This document shows positions 22,535 to 28,789 of a stretch of DNA of 43,654 nt, in pieces. Each line of letters opens with the position of its first letter. The first letter of the stretch is position 1. Both the position numbers and the translations under genes were made by a program. The stretch covers positions 1 through 43,654 of the IMG/VR virus record IMGVR_UViG_3300021137_000030. One strand, given 5' to 3'. The stretch comes from a virus. Below the pieces are notes generated by a model. That model worked only from the letters and a program-made list of their open reading frames with translations. It ran no database searches and had not been told where the DNA came from.

Positions 22535-22699
22535 TCATACCTCGATCTTCAACCAGTCGACGTGGTAGCGGATGAGGGTGGCGACCATGGGCTCAGTCAG
22601 GGGACCACCCTTGAGAAGCCCCTGGACGTAGTACTCGAGGTCGAGGTTGCGGGAGGCGCAGTAGTCCACCACGAGCTCGGCTAGACGGTCGTAACCCAT
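22535..22699 (-). CDS. Hypothetical protein
   Basis: 54 aa from ATG 22699 (TGATG overlap with the previous stop). MGYDRLAELVVDYCASRNLD, then LKGGPLTEPMVATLIRYHVD. Small helical protein; function unknown. Confidence 0.55.
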   Translation of the reverse strand: MGYDRLAELVVDYCASRNLDLEYYVQGLLKGGPLTEPMVATLIRYHVDWLKIEV

Positions 22700-22860
22700 C
22701 ACTTGCCCCTCAGCGAGACGACGATGGAGACGAGCACGCCCGCTACGAGGAACTCGATCCAGATGGGGGCCAGCACCCACAGCCACGACCAGTCGACGTA
22801 CCCTACGAGCTTGAGGGTGATGAACACTATGGCTAGGAGGCTTGTGAACGTGAGCTTCAT
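22699..22860 (-). CDS. Transmembrane 'Fragile-X-F'-type small phage protein
   Basis: 53 aa. ITLKLVGYVDWSWLWVLAPI is the hallmark of the small phage family annotated 'transmembrane Fragile-X-F protein'. Two hydrophobic segments, the second LVAGVLVSIVVSL. Membrane-located, function unknown. First gene after a perfect promoter. Confidence 0.72.
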   Translation of the reverse strand: MKLTFTSLLAIVFITLKLVGYVDWSWLWVLAPIWIEFLVAGVLVSIVVSLRGK

Positions 22861-22890
22861 GCTGATTCCTTTGTCACTGCTGATAGATCT

Positions 22891-22918
22891 ATTATACCAC
22901 AGTCTGGGTATTTGTCAA
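22891..22918 (-). promoter_or_regulatory. Consensus early promoter
   Basis: TTGACA, 16-bp spacer ending CTGTGG, TATAAT on the minus strand; both hexamers are perfect. Drives 22860-22535. Confidence 0.9.
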
Positions 22919-23079
22919 CCCACGACCGCGTTCCAGCGGTCGTCGAAGTCGAGGACCATCATGTGGCATGAGCTCGGGGTGGCCCCGCTCGAGCGGTCGT
23001 GGTAGATGACCAGACCGTAGTTGTACTCAGGCCCGTACCACGGGGTGAAGGGGATGAAGGAGGTGCGGTAGCGGTTCAT
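22915..23079 (-). CDS. Hypothetical protein
   Basis: 54 aa from ATG 23079. Aromatic start MNRYRTSFIPFTPWYGPEYN, then VIYHDRSSGATPSSCHMMVL. Its stop overlaps the -35 of the next promoter. Function unknown. Confidence 0.57.
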   Translation of the reverse strand: MNRYRTSFIPFTPWYGPEYNYGLVIYHDRSSGATPSSCHMMVLDFDDRWNAVVG

Positions 23080-23105
23080 AGGGAGTCCTTTTCTGATCAT
23101 GATTT

Positions 23106-23134
23106 AATATACCATGGGATCGAATTATTGTCAA
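23106..23134 (-). promoter_or_regulatory. Early sigma70-type promoter
   Basis: TTGACA, 17-bp spacer ending CCATGG, TATATT on the minus strand; drives 23079-22915. Confidence 0.86.
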
Positions 23135-23382
23135 TGGGCTGTCTCGTCCATCAAGACCGTCAGGAAGAGGTACGCCCCCTTCTGCTTGAACTTGAGGGAC
23201 TCCATACCCGCGAAGTTCGTGACGGCCACGAGCTCGAAGGGGTTGCCGTTGGTCCCGAGACCGTCGACCTCGACCAAGTCGGGCTGAAAGTCAGGGTTCC
23301 AGTTGAGCTCGGAGGCGAGGGCCGCGAACTGAGCGTAGCCCGTGGTCCGGACCGCGGTCATAGGGATGGCTGTCTTGATCAT
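23131..23382 (-). CDS. Hypothetical protein
   Basis: 83 aa from ATG 23382 (AAGGAAA upstream). MIKTAIPMTAVRTTGYAQFA, then a beta-rich C-terminus (LKFKQKGAYLFLTVLMDE). It is the first minus-strand gene beside the divergence point. Function unknown. Confidence 0.58.
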   Translation of the reverse strand: MIKTAIPMTAVRTTGYAQFAALASELNWNPDFQPDLVEVDGLGTNGNPFELVAVTNFAGMESLKFKQKGAYLFLTVLMDETAH

Positions 23383-23412
23383 CTGTTTTTCCTTTGTCTT
23401 TATCATAAGAAT

Positions 23413-23441
23413 AATATACCACGCCCACCATTAAATGTCAA
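23413..23441 (-). promoter_or_regulatory. Early promoter at divergence point
   Basis: TTGACATTTAAT, 17-bp spacer ending CGTGG, TATATT on the minus strand. It shares an upstream stem-loop (23463-23477) with the opposite promoter at 23488. Confidence 0.87.
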
Positions 23442-23462
23442 CCCCCTAACGGTATACCTCCT

Positions 23463-23477
23463 ATGACAAAAAGTCAT
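23463..23477. repeat. Shared stem-loop ATGACAAAAAGTCAT
   Basis: A 5-bp stem with an A5 loop between two divergent promoters. The identical 15-mer recurs at 24248-24262, also just before a promoter, and a variant is at 25843-25861. Confidence 0.65.
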
Positions 23478-23487
23478 GGCTCAGGGG

Positions 23488-23516
23488 TTGACAAATATCC
23501 CATCCCATGGTATATT
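23488..23516 (+). promoter_or_regulatory. Early promoter at divergence point
   Basis: TTGACA, 17-bp spacer ending CCATGG, TATATT on the plus strand; drives 23543-23875. Confidence 0.87.
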
Positions 23517-23542
23517 AAATCATGATCAGAAAGGAACCTCAA

Positions 23543-23743
23543 ATGTCTCAGACCGCCATGTCCGCCATCTACTCCGACCCCACCCTCCTCGTCTCCTACC
23601 GGATCGGGGTCATCGACACCCGCCTGACCGCCCTCGACACGTACTCCCGTCCCACCGAGGCCCAGATCACCGAGATCAACTGCCTCGACGACGAGCTCAC
23701 CACCCTCTTCCTCCTCCGCGACCTCCTCACGAAAGGTAAGTGA
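23543..23743 (+). CDS. Hypothetical helical protein
   Basis: 66 aa from ATG 23543 (AAAGGAA upstream). MSQTAMSAIYSDPTLLVSYR, then an acidic helical C-terminus (EINCLDDELTTLFLLRDLL). First plus-strand early gene. Function unknown. Confidence 0.6.
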   Translation: MSQTAMSAIYSDPTLLVSYRIGVIDTRLTALDTYSRPTEAQITEINCLDDELTTLFLLRDLLTKGK

Positions 23744-23746
23744 CCA

Positions 23747-23875
23747 ATGGTTAAGATCTTCATCGCCGTCAGCATCCTCGCCTCCGTCTACCTCGTCATG
23801 CAGGACGACGTCGCCATGTCCCAGTGCGAGGTCAGCCACTCCCATGGAACGTGCCTCTACTCGCTCTCGCGATAG
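23747..23875 (+). CDS. Small exported or membrane protein
   Basis: 42 aa. MVKIFIAVSILASVYLVMQD is a membrane segment or signal, followed by DVAMSQCEVSHSHGTCLYSL with two Cys. Similar small proteins occur in phages of Alphaproteobacteria. The ATG is 3 nt after the previous stop. It may act in the envelope; function unknown. Confidence 0.62.
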   Translation: MVKIFIAVSILASVYLVMQDDVAMSQCEVSHSHGTCLYSLSR

Positions 23876-23928
23876 AACGCAGGGTTCTACACGGGCTAGC
23901 CATGGTACCCTACCCAAAGCACTGCAAT

Positions 23929-24037
23929 GCAGGGTTTCTGGACTTGCCTCAAAAATGGCCTAAAAACTGCCCTCGAAACCCTGCTTTCAGGGCGACAAGT
24001 GGGCTTTTCAGGGCTGTTTTCTGACGATTTTTGAGGC
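23929..24037 (+). ncRNA. Nested structured RNA candidate
   Basis: No convincing ORF lies in 23876-24341. This segment contains an 11-bp perfect stem (23946-23956 with 24027-24037), an inner 10/11 stem (23963-23973 with 24010-24020), and two competing hairpins (23969-23978 with 23985-23993; 23929-23938 with 23975-23984). Strand cannot be proven; it lies downstream of the plus early promoter at 23488. Confidence 0.4.
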
Positions 24038-24072
24038 CTCTCTCCAGAACACATTCTATCGCGTGGGTGGGG

Positions 24073-24101
24073 TTGACATTTAATCGTTTCTGTGATACTA
24101 T
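24073..24101 (+). promoter_or_regulatory. Early promoter without clear ORF
   Basis: TTGACATTTAAT, 17-bp spacer ending CTGTGA, TACTAT (TATAAT 3 bp further). A ribosome-site-like AAGGAAAGACGAGG follows but leads only to an ATA codon, so its product may be a short RNA or a decayed gene. Confidence 0.8.
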
Positions 24102-24194
24102 AATCTTAATCCAAAGAAGGAAAGACGAGGATAAGAACGCTGGACCTGCGCGCTTCACGAACTGGCACCATCCACCGCACCGGCTCTGGCCCCA

Positions 24195-24223
24195 TTGACA
24201 AATATTCTTTCTTATGATATAAT
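24195..24223 (+). promoter_or_regulatory. Consensus early promoter
   Basis: TTGACA, 17-bp spacer, TATAAT. It is followed by a 21-codon frame from ATG 24231 without ribosome site and then the stem-loop and promoter at 24286. Confidence 0.85.
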
Positions 24224-24247
24224 GGTTCTGATGCGCGCTTCCGGAGC

Positions 24248-24314
24248 CATGACAAAAAGTCATACCACCTATGCCCAAAAGGTGGTTTACATTTAATGAG
24301 AACCGTGATAGATT
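24248..24314 (+). promoter_or_regulatory. Stem-loop plus early promoter cassette (PeSL-like)
   Basis: ATGACAAAAAGTCAT stem-loop (24248-24262), an ACCACC/GGTGGT stem, then TTTACATTTAAT (-35 variant TTTACA at 24286), 17-bp spacer, TAGATT (24309-24314). Drives 24342. Confidence 0.7.
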
Positions 24315-24341
24315 TAATCATAATCAAGGAAAAGATTACCC

Positions 24342-24560
24342 ATGAAGCTCGACTTTACTCTCTCCGTCTCCATCCCCGTCCACGTGAGTACTCTGACTAT
24401 TCACAACGACGCCAAGTATAACTTCGACGACTACTATGAGGAGCACCTAAGGGAAACCCTCGAAGACATGGTCAAAGCTTTCCTCACAGAGAAGATGCAC
24501 AGTATTGTCGTAGAAGCCTCCAAAGAGGTCGAGGAAAATATGTCTGAGATGATGGGTTGA
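24342..24560 (+). CDS. Hypothetical protein
   Basis: 72 aa, ATG preceded by AAGGAAAAGA. Beta-rich start (MKLDFTLSVSIPVHVSTLTI), then an acidic helical end (IVVEASKEVEENMSEMMG). Its stop overlaps the -35 of the next promoter. Function unknown. Confidence 0.6.
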   Translation: MKLDFTLSVSIPVHVSTLTIHNDAKYNFDDYYEEHLRETLEDMVKAFLTEKMHSIVVEASKEVEENMSEMMG

Positions 24561-24584
24561 CATTTATTCCAATCCGTGTATAAT
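24557..24584 (+). promoter_or_regulatory. Consensus early promoter
   Basis: TTGACATTTATT, 16-bp spacer ending CCGTG, TATAAT; drives 24615. Confidence 0.88.
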
Positions 24585-24614
24585 AGCTATATCGAACAAA
24601 CAAAGGACACACAC

Positions 24615-24956
24615 ATGGCCAATCGTACACCTGCATACCGCTTCACCGCGGCCACTGACGAAGACGCCCGCATCGCCGAGCTTCGAGTCAAGGCCCGTCT
24701 CATGGGTCTCGAGCAGAAGGCCACTGAGATAGTCGCCGAGTCGAAGGGTAAGCCCAAGATGTACACCAAGCGGTTCCGTGTAGTAGTGCGGGCTCGTCTC
24801 GGCAAGGACTCACCCTTTGCTTCTCTCTACCGTCGTGGTGGTCAGTTCTACCGCTGGTCTTCTCAGGACATTCGCGCGGAGCACGGCTCTCGGTTCGACG
24901 TATACTTGCAGGAAGTCTTGGCCCCTACCAAGTACTCGAAGTACTACCGCCGCTGA
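24615..24956 (+). CDS. Basic hypothetical protein
   Basis: 113 aa from ATG 24615 (AAAGGACACAC upstream). Rich in Arg/Lys (MYTKRFRVVVRARLGKDSPF), C-terminus YLQEVLAPTKYSKYYRR. A nucleic-acid-binding early protein is plausible. The gene is followed by a 183-bp gap with an inverted repeat (TGGCCGC/GCGGCCA, 24997-25029) and a late-type element at 25090. Confidence 0.6.
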   Translation: MANRTPAYRFTAATDEDARIAELRVKARLMGLEQKATEIVAESKGKPKMYTKRFRVVVRARLGKDSPFASLYRRGGQFYRWSSQDIRAEHGSRFDVYLQEVLAPTKYSKYYRR

Positions 24957-25089
24957 TCTGGTCGGACTCTAGGTAACGCTAGTCAGCTCAGGCTGCTGGC
25001 CGCTATATAGGTGTGCTCTCTGGCGGCCAATTTGGCTCTGGGCTGCCGCAGGCATAGTCATACTAGTATTACAAACTTTGGCCTTTTTT

Positions 25090-25097
25090 AATAAATA
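25090..25097 (+). promoter_or_regulatory. Possible late promoter (A)AATAAATA
   Basis: AATAAATA, one mismatch from TATAAATA, downstream of a T-tract. It could serve the RHH-like gene at 25206. Confidence 0.35.
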
Positions 25098-25205
25098 GGT
25101 CGGAGAATAGGCCCAACTGTAGGTCTCTATACTGGTCTAATGGCTGGTATTGATGCTGGTCTATACTCTGATCGTTTAATCCTTTACTATCGAATGGAAG
25201 ACTAT

Positions 25206-25541
25206 ATGCGTAAGAGGGAAGATAAGCCTAGGAAGCATCGAAAGCACGACGAGGCTACTACTTTCTATACTAATAAGAGAGGTATGGAGAATAGGATCGT
25301 ATCCTTTAGAATGAACGAGATCTTGTACGAGAGGCTGTATGACTATGCGGTGTCTATTGGTAAGGATCCTTCTGCTTGTATTCGTGAAGCTGTCGGTGTA
25401 TATCTTCGGGAAAGGTACAGTGCAGGTCGTGAGCCGGGTAGTGTTCCGGGTCGATTGTCAGCTCCGCCGGTAGGTCATACTCGTAGGTCGGAAGACCTGA
25501 TGGGTTGGACTGCAGTCAGTAGGAAGCTCTTAGATGAGTAG
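25206..25541 (+). CDS. Ribbon-helix-helix-like DNA-binding protein
   Basis: 111 aa from ATG 25206, chosen for GGAAG 6 nt upstream; an in-frame ATG at 25140 would add 22 aa. ENRIVSFRMNEILYERLYDY, followed by SIGKDPSACIREAVGVYLRE, fits an Arc/CopG ribbon-helix-helix (strand, two helices). The N-terminus is very basic. It could be a repressor of late or early genes. The C-terminal 35 residues look disordered. Base composition is less GC-biased than its neighbours. Confidence 0.6.
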   Translation: MRKREDKPRKHRKHDEATTFYTNKRGMENRIVSFRMNEILYERLYDYAVSIGKDPSACIREAVGVYLRERYSAGREPGSVPGRLSAPPVGHTRRSEDLMGWTAVSRKLLDE

Positions 25542-25551
25542 TCTACTGGTA

Positions 25552-25605
25552 GTGAGTCACCTGATGCTGGTCTTCTACTTGGTCACTACTCTGGTCAGGG
25601 GCTAG
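25552..25605 (+). CDS. Hydrophobic micro-ORF, repeat unit 1
   Basis: 17 codons from GTG 25552, with an internal ATG at 25564 giving MLVFYLVTTLVRG. It is one copy of a 66-bp tandem repeat whose second copy is 25630-25671, with GGTC every 12 bp, so Leu-Val recurs every four residues. Possibly a single-pass membrane micro-protein; translation is unproven. Confidence 0.35.
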   Translation: MSHLMLVFYLVTTLVRG

Positions 25606-25703
25606 GTCATGGTACAGGTGCTTGAGTGTATGCTGGTCTTCTTGCTGGTCGTGGTATTGGTCATAGGGTAGGTCGAGATGAAGAAGAAGAGATTGGTCAG
25701 GTC
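25564..25703 (+). repeat. 12-bp periodic GGTC repeat array within a 66-bp tandem duplication
   Basis: GGTC occurs at 25569, 25581, 25593, 25605, then (phase-shifted) 25635, 25647, 25659, 25671 and 25695, all exactly multiples of 12 within each block; GGTG at 25617 continues the first block. ATGCTGGTCTTC recurs at 25564 and 25630. Confidence 0.8.
25609..25671 (+). CDS. Hydrophobic micro-ORF, repeat unit 2 (membrane peptide)
   Basis: 20 codons, MVQVLECMLVFLLVVVLVIG, almost wholly hydrophobic. The last 13 residues align with unit 1 (MLVF-LV..LV.G). The stop TAG lies in GGTAGGTCGAGATG, so it may be coupled to the 56-aa gene. Translation is unproven. Confidence 0.4.
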   Translation: MVQVLECMLVFLLVVVLVIG

Positions 25704-25848
25704 TAGGGATACGTTCACGGAGGCTCAGGGTCATGCCTACCTTGCGATGCTCATCCGTAAGTATAACGTCAAGCCGCTGACACTACCTACCTACATGGGG
25801 AAGCCCAGCCCTGTCGGGTACTGGGTGTTTACGTTCGAGGAGCCATGA
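25678..25848 (+). CDS. Small basic protein
   Basis: 56 aa, ATG 6 nt after the micro-ORF stop. MKKKRLVRSRDTFTEAQGHA, then KYNVKPLTLPTYMGKPSPVG and WVFTFEEP. GC-rich normal phage codon use. A small nucleic-acid- or membrane-associated protein; function unknown. A CCATGAC...GTCATGG stem-loop begins at its stop. Confidence 0.58.
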   Translation: MKKKRLVRSRDTFTEAQGHAYLAMLIRKYNVKPLTLPTYMGKPSPVGYWVFTFEEP

Positions 25849-25909
25849 CTTCTCGTCATGGCAGGTATGCCTAGAATGAGTTGACAAAAAATCGTTCTCA
25901 TGATAATAT
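25842..25909 (+). promoter_or_regulatory. Stem-loop plus early promoter cassette (PeSL-like)
   Basis: CCATGAC-TTCTC-GTCATGG stem-loop, then ATGCC.AGAATGAG and TTGACA (25881-25886), 17-bp spacer ending CATGA, TAATAT. Drives 25939. Confidence 0.8.
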
Positions 25910-25938
25910 AATATCATAATCAAGGAAGGGCTACCGAC

Positions 25939-26133
25939 ATGACCTACTACATCCTCACGTTCCACAAGATCGGCACCGACCGGTCGTTCGGCCGCATGAT
26001 CGGTAAGCCGATGGTGTTCGACTCATGGGCTGGTGCCCACGACTACGGCCGTCACCACGTCGACTATACCCGCACGAACTTTCGCATCACCGAGACGGTG
26101 CTCTTCTCGTCGCCAAGGACGGTTGACATTTAA
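25939..26133 (+). CDS. Hypothetical protein
   Basis: 64 aa, AAGGAAGGG upstream. MTYYILTFHKIGTDRSFGRM, then AHDYGRHHVDYTRTNFRITE. Its last codons overlap the next promoter. Function unknown. Confidence 0.6.
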   Translation: MTYYILTFHKIGTDRSFGRMIGKPMVFDSWAGAHDYGRHHVDYTRTNFRITETVLFSSPRTVDI

Positions 26134-26151
26134 TCCTACCTGTGATAATAT
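26123..26151 (+). promoter_or_regulatory. Early sigma70-type promoter
   Basis: TTGACATTTAATCC, 17-bp spacer ending CTGTGA, TAATAT; drives 26182-26915. Confidence 0.88.
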
Positions 26152-26181
26152 ATTCTTATGATGACAACTAGGAAAAACACC

Positions 26182-26496
26182 ATGACCGACTTCAATACCG
26201 TTCTCTCCTTCGTCACCCTCGACGCCACCCATGACCAGATCCAGACACTCGTGGAGGCGATGAAGTTCCGCCGCGAGTGTCTCGCTAAGCTTGCAAAGTA
26301 CTCCTTCAAGGCCGGCATGACCGTCGTCTTTACTCACAAGGGCGTCACCTACAACGGTACCCTTAAGTCTGTCAAGGTAAAGAAGGCCGTGGTCGAGTGT
26401 CTCATGCCCAACACTCGAGCATACAACTCCAAGATGCAGCCGGTCCCTGCGACTGTACTGTACAACGTTCCCCTCAACATGCTGAAGGCTGCCTGA
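26182..26496 (+). CDS. Hypothetical SH3/KOW-like protein
   Basis: 104 aa from ATG 26182 (AGGAAA upstream). Helical N-terminal half, then GMTVVFTHKGVTYNGTLKSV ... YNVPLNMLKAA, a pattern like small KOW/SH3-type beta barrels found in several phages. Nucleic-acid binding is possible. Two nt separate it from the next gene. Confidence 0.55.
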   Translation: MTDFNTVLSFVTLDATHDQIQTLVEAMKFRRECLAKLAKYSFKAGMTVVFTHKGVTYNGTLKSVKVKKAVVECLMPNTRAYNSKMQPVPATVLYNVPLNMLKAA

Positions 26497-26498
26497 TC

Positions 26499-26915
26499 AT
26501 GTCAACACGCTCGATGATTGCTTTCGACAACGGCTCGAACATCACCGCCATCTACTGCCACTTCGATGGATACATCGAGGGCGTAGGCATGACGCTCCTC
26601 CGCCACTGGAACACACTCGAGAAGGTCGAGTCCCTGATGGAGCTCGGCGACCTCTCCGTCCTAGGTTCCGAGATAGGTCAGAAGCAGGACTTCAACCTGC
26701 CGACCGACAAGACTTGGTGTCTGGCCTACGGTCGCGACCGAGGTGAGTCCAACGTCGGCTCTCGAGACTTCCACTCCCTCCACTATGCCGAGGGTAACTA
26801 CGGGGACGTCGACTACCTCTACGTGTTCGACGGTACTTACTGGTCGTTCAAGCGCAGGGGAGCCAAGGAGTACACCGACCTCGGTCAGTACGCTCTCGAG
26901 GAACTATTCGGTTGA
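26499..26915 (+). CDS. Conserved phage protein ('MSTRSMIAxxx...YCHxDGYxEGVG' family)
   Basis: 138 aa. MSTRSMIAFDNGSNITAIYC followed by HFDGYIEGVGMTLLRHWNT is the start of a widespread phage family with a conserved HxDGYxxGVG motif and LGDLSVLG further on. It is present in many large phages; no activity has been shown that I can recall. The ATG lies 2 nt after the previous stop. Confidence 0.72.
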   Translation: MSTRSMIAFDNGSNITAIYCHFDGYIEGVGMTLLRHWNTLEKVESLMELGDLSVLGSEIGQKQDFNLPTDKTWCLAYGRDRGESNVGSRDFHSLHYAEGNYGDVDYLYVFDGTYWSFKRRGAKEYTDLGQYALEELFG

Positions 26916-26940
26916 CATTTAATTCGAACTGTGGTACTAT
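26912..26940 (+). promoter_or_regulatory. Early sigma70-type promoter
   Basis: TTGACATTTAATTC, 17-bp spacer ending CTGTGG, TACTAT; drives 26968. Confidence 0.87.
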
Positions 26941-26967
26941 CTTCTTATGATGATGAAAGGACAACAG

Positions 26968-27189
26968 ATGAGCAGATACTCAGACCTCACGGTGGACCAG
27001 ATCCGCTACTCCCTCTCCTTCATGGAGAAGTCCTACGGGATAGCCATGGAGGCCGAGGCCTATGGGTTGGCCAACGCCCTCATGGACAAAGTCGAGGGCC
27101 TCCGTGAGGCTCTGGTGAGCCGCATCCGTGCCGTGGATCCCTACACGTCCGAGGCCGACATCCGCTTCTTCGAGGGATTGGCCTATTGA
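26968..27189 (+). CDS. Hypothetical helical protein
   Basis: 73 aa from ATG 26968 (AAAGGAC upstream). MSRYSDLTVDQIRYSLSFME and helical onward, ending EADIRFFEGLAY. Its stop overlaps the next -35. Function unknown. Confidence 0.6.
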   Translation: MSRYSDLTVDQIRYSLSFMEKSYGIAMEAEAYGLANALMDKVEGLREALVSRIRAVDPYTSEADIRFFEGLAY

Positions 27190-27214
27190 CAATAATTCGA
27201 TCCCATGGTATATT
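27186..27214 (+). promoter_or_regulatory. Early sigma70-type promoter
   Basis: TTGACAATAATTCG, 17-bp spacer ending CCATGG, TATATT; almost identical to the minus promoter at 23106-23134. Confidence 0.87.
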
Positions 27215-27242
27215 TAATCATGATCAGGAAAGGGATAACGCA

Positions 27243-27449
27243 ATGACAGTCAATGAAGCAGTGGACGTCGCCGAGCGTCTCGAGTCTCTCGTCCGCCGCT
27301 CACGTACGTACTTCTACGATGTGGACGACCTCCGCTATGAGATCCGCAAGATCGCGAGCGAGTACCGCAAGATCGCTGACGAGCTTGACCTCGAGATGTC
27401 GACGTTCGCCGAGGAACAGTACCTCGATAAGATGGTGGCCGCCGCATAA
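27243..27449 (+). CDS. Hypothetical coiled-coil protein
   Basis: 68 aa from ATG 27243 (AGGAAAGGGAT upstream). MTVNEAVDVAERLESLVRRS, then IRKIASEYRKIADELDLEMS. Helical; function unknown. The in-frame upstream extension starts inside the promoter and is rejected. Confidence 0.58.
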   Translation: MTVNEAVDVAERLESLVRRSRTYFYDVDDLRYEIRKIASEYRKIADELDLEMSTFAEEQYLDKMVAAA

Positions 27450-27454
27450 AGGGG

Positions 27455-27483
27455 TTGACAATAATTCGTTCTTATGATAAGAT
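27455..27483 (+). promoter_or_regulatory. Early sigma70-type promoter
   Basis: TTGACAATAATTCG, 17-bp spacer ending TATGA, TAAGAT; drives the AAA-ATPase gene at 27513. Confidence 0.86.
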
Positions 27484-27512
27484 CTTAATATAGTCAATCA
27501 GGAGTCTATCTC

Positions 27513-28346
27513 ATGCCACGTGGTGTCTACGCTCGCAAGTCCCAGTCCAAGTCGGTTCCGTCCTTCACCAACGTCGTCAAGTTCGAGTCTGACGAACAGA
27601 TCTCAAAGCGTATCGGTGAGCGGTTCGAGGTTCTGTCGACCTTCACCGAGGCCTGTGCCATGGGCTCCTGCCGCTCCATGATCGTCTCGGGTCCGGCCGG
27701 CCTCGGCAAGTCCCACACGGTCGAGCAGGTCCTCAACGAGATCGACCCTACTGGCGAGCGCTACACCTTCGTCAAGGGCTTCGTCCGCGCCACCGGCCTC
27801 TACAAGCTCCTGTACCAGCACTCCAACGAGGGTCAAGTGTTGGTGCTCGACGACGCCGACTCGGTGTTCTTCGACGACATCAGCCTCAACCTGCTCAAGG
27901 CGGTATGCGACACCACCGGTGTCCGCCGTGTCGGCTGGCGCGCTGAGGGTTCCCTGATCGACGAGGATACCGGTGAGCGCATGCCTCGGTCGTTCGCTTT
28001 CAACGGCACCGTGGTGTTCATCACCAACCTCGACTTCGATGCCCTGATCGACAAGGGCCACAAGCTGGCCCCTCACCTTCAGGCCCTCGTGTCTCGGTCG
28101 CACTACATCGACTTGGCCATGAAGACCAAGCGTGACTATCTGGTCCGCATCAAGCAGGTCATCGATGCAGGTCTCCTGTCAGGTCTCGACGCTGGTCAGC
28201 GGTCCGACGTCGTGTCCTTCATCGAGGAAGAGCAGGACCGCCTCCGCGAGCTCTCGCTCCGGATGGTCATCAAGATCGCCGACGTCCGTAAGATGGGCGC
28301 CGCCAACTTCCGCAAGGTGGCCCGAGTCACCTGCTGCAAGAACTGA
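27513..28346 (+). CDS. AAA-type ATPase
   Basis: 277 aa. Walker A GPAGLGKSHT near residue 65 and Walker B VLVLDDADS near residue 110. A sensor-like FITNLDFD follows near residue 171. This is a known single-domain phage AAA family. The start MPRGVYARKSQSK is basic. It could remodel host or phage complexes during takeover; the partner is unknown. The AGGAG upstream is good and it is the longest early plus-strand gene. Confidence 0.82.
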   Translation: MPRGVYARKSQSKSVPSFTNVVKFESDEQISKRIGERFEVLSTFTEACAMGSCRSMIVSGPAGLGKSHTVEQVLNEIDPTGERYTFVKGFVRATGLYKLLYQHSNEGQVLVLDDADSVFFDDISLNLLKAVCDTTGVRRVGWRAEGSLIDEDTGERMPRSFAFNGTVVFITNLDFDALIDKGHKLAPHLQALVSRSHYIDLAMKTKRDYLVRIKQVIDAGLLSGLDAGQRSDVVSFIEEEQDRLRELSLRMVIKIADVRKMGAANFRKVARVTCCKN

Positions 28347-28357
28347 GGAGAGAGAAG

Positions 28358-28600
28358 ATGAGTGAAGAGTACAAAGACGGGTACCGCGACGGGTTCAAGG
28401 ACGGGTATCTCGAGGGCTTGGGTATAAAGCCACAGCTCCCTCCAGTTCCCTTCCCGAGCATCCCTGCCTATCCGACCAGCCCTGAGATGCAGGCCTGCTG
28501 TCGGGTATGCGGCAAGTCGTTCACTGACTCGATGGGTCGTACTATTGCTTTAAGCATGGTGTGTAACCACTCACGGTGTCCTAGCGCCGTCACCTGCTGA
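28358..28600 (+). CDS. YKDGYxDGF-repeat protein with CxxC
   Basis: 80 aa. The N-terminus has the glycine-zipper-like EEYKDGYRDGFKDGYLEG repeat seen in small phage proteins. A Pro-rich linker (PQLPPVPFPSIPAYP) leads to CCRVCGKSFTDS and a later CNHSRC, a likely zinc site. GAGGAGAGAGAAG precedes the ATG. Cellular role unknown. Its stop abuts a TATAAATA. Confidence 0.65.
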   Translation: MSEEYKDGYRDGFKDGYLEGLGIKPQLPPVPFPSIPAYPTSPEMQACCRVCGKSFTDSMGRTIALSMVCNHSRCPSAVTC

Positions 28601-28601
28601 G

Positions 28602-28609
28602 TATAAATA
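28602..28609 (+). promoter_or_regulatory. T4-type late promoter TATAAATA
   Basis: Perfect TATAAATA followed after 5 nt by ATG, as at 31773 and 4202 (minus). Confidence 0.65.
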
Positions 28610-28614
28610 AAATT

Positions 28615-28789
28615 ATGTCGGACCTAAAGAGCCGACTAGCTAGACTGCTGCACTCCCTAGCGGCTGTCTGGGACCTGGGCCCGCCCAGCTTGTCGGGGAG
28701 TGCTGTGCGGCTGCGTGGGGGTCGTGCTTAAGACAACGGGAGTCTCCAGAGACGAGCGTAGCCCACGCCAAATTAGATAGGTGGTGAAG
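28615..28789 (+). ncRNA. Possible late structured RNA or leaderless 38-codon ORF
   Basis: From ATG 28615 a 38-codon frame runs to 28731 without a ribosome site. The segment carries strong hairpins: GCACTCCC (28650-28657) with GGGAGTGC (28696-28703), and CTGGG/CCCAG inside. A leader or small RNA is as likely as a peptide (MSDLKSRLARLLHSLAAVWD). Confidence 0.35.

Noticed and set aside
23824-24278. 66-aa plus frame and 109-aa minus frame in the nested-RNA region
   Set aside because: Neither has a ribosome site; they overlap each other and the hairpins; composition looks random.
25564-25703. CRISPR array
   Set aside because: The repeats are 12-bp periodic with 4-base cores, without 20-40 bp repeats and unique spacers.
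25543-25734. Minus-strand 63-aa frame with DQxx repeats
   Set aside because: The 12-bp period gives tetrapeptide repeats on any frame. It has no start signal and is antisense to plus genes; kept only as a note in the repeat finding.
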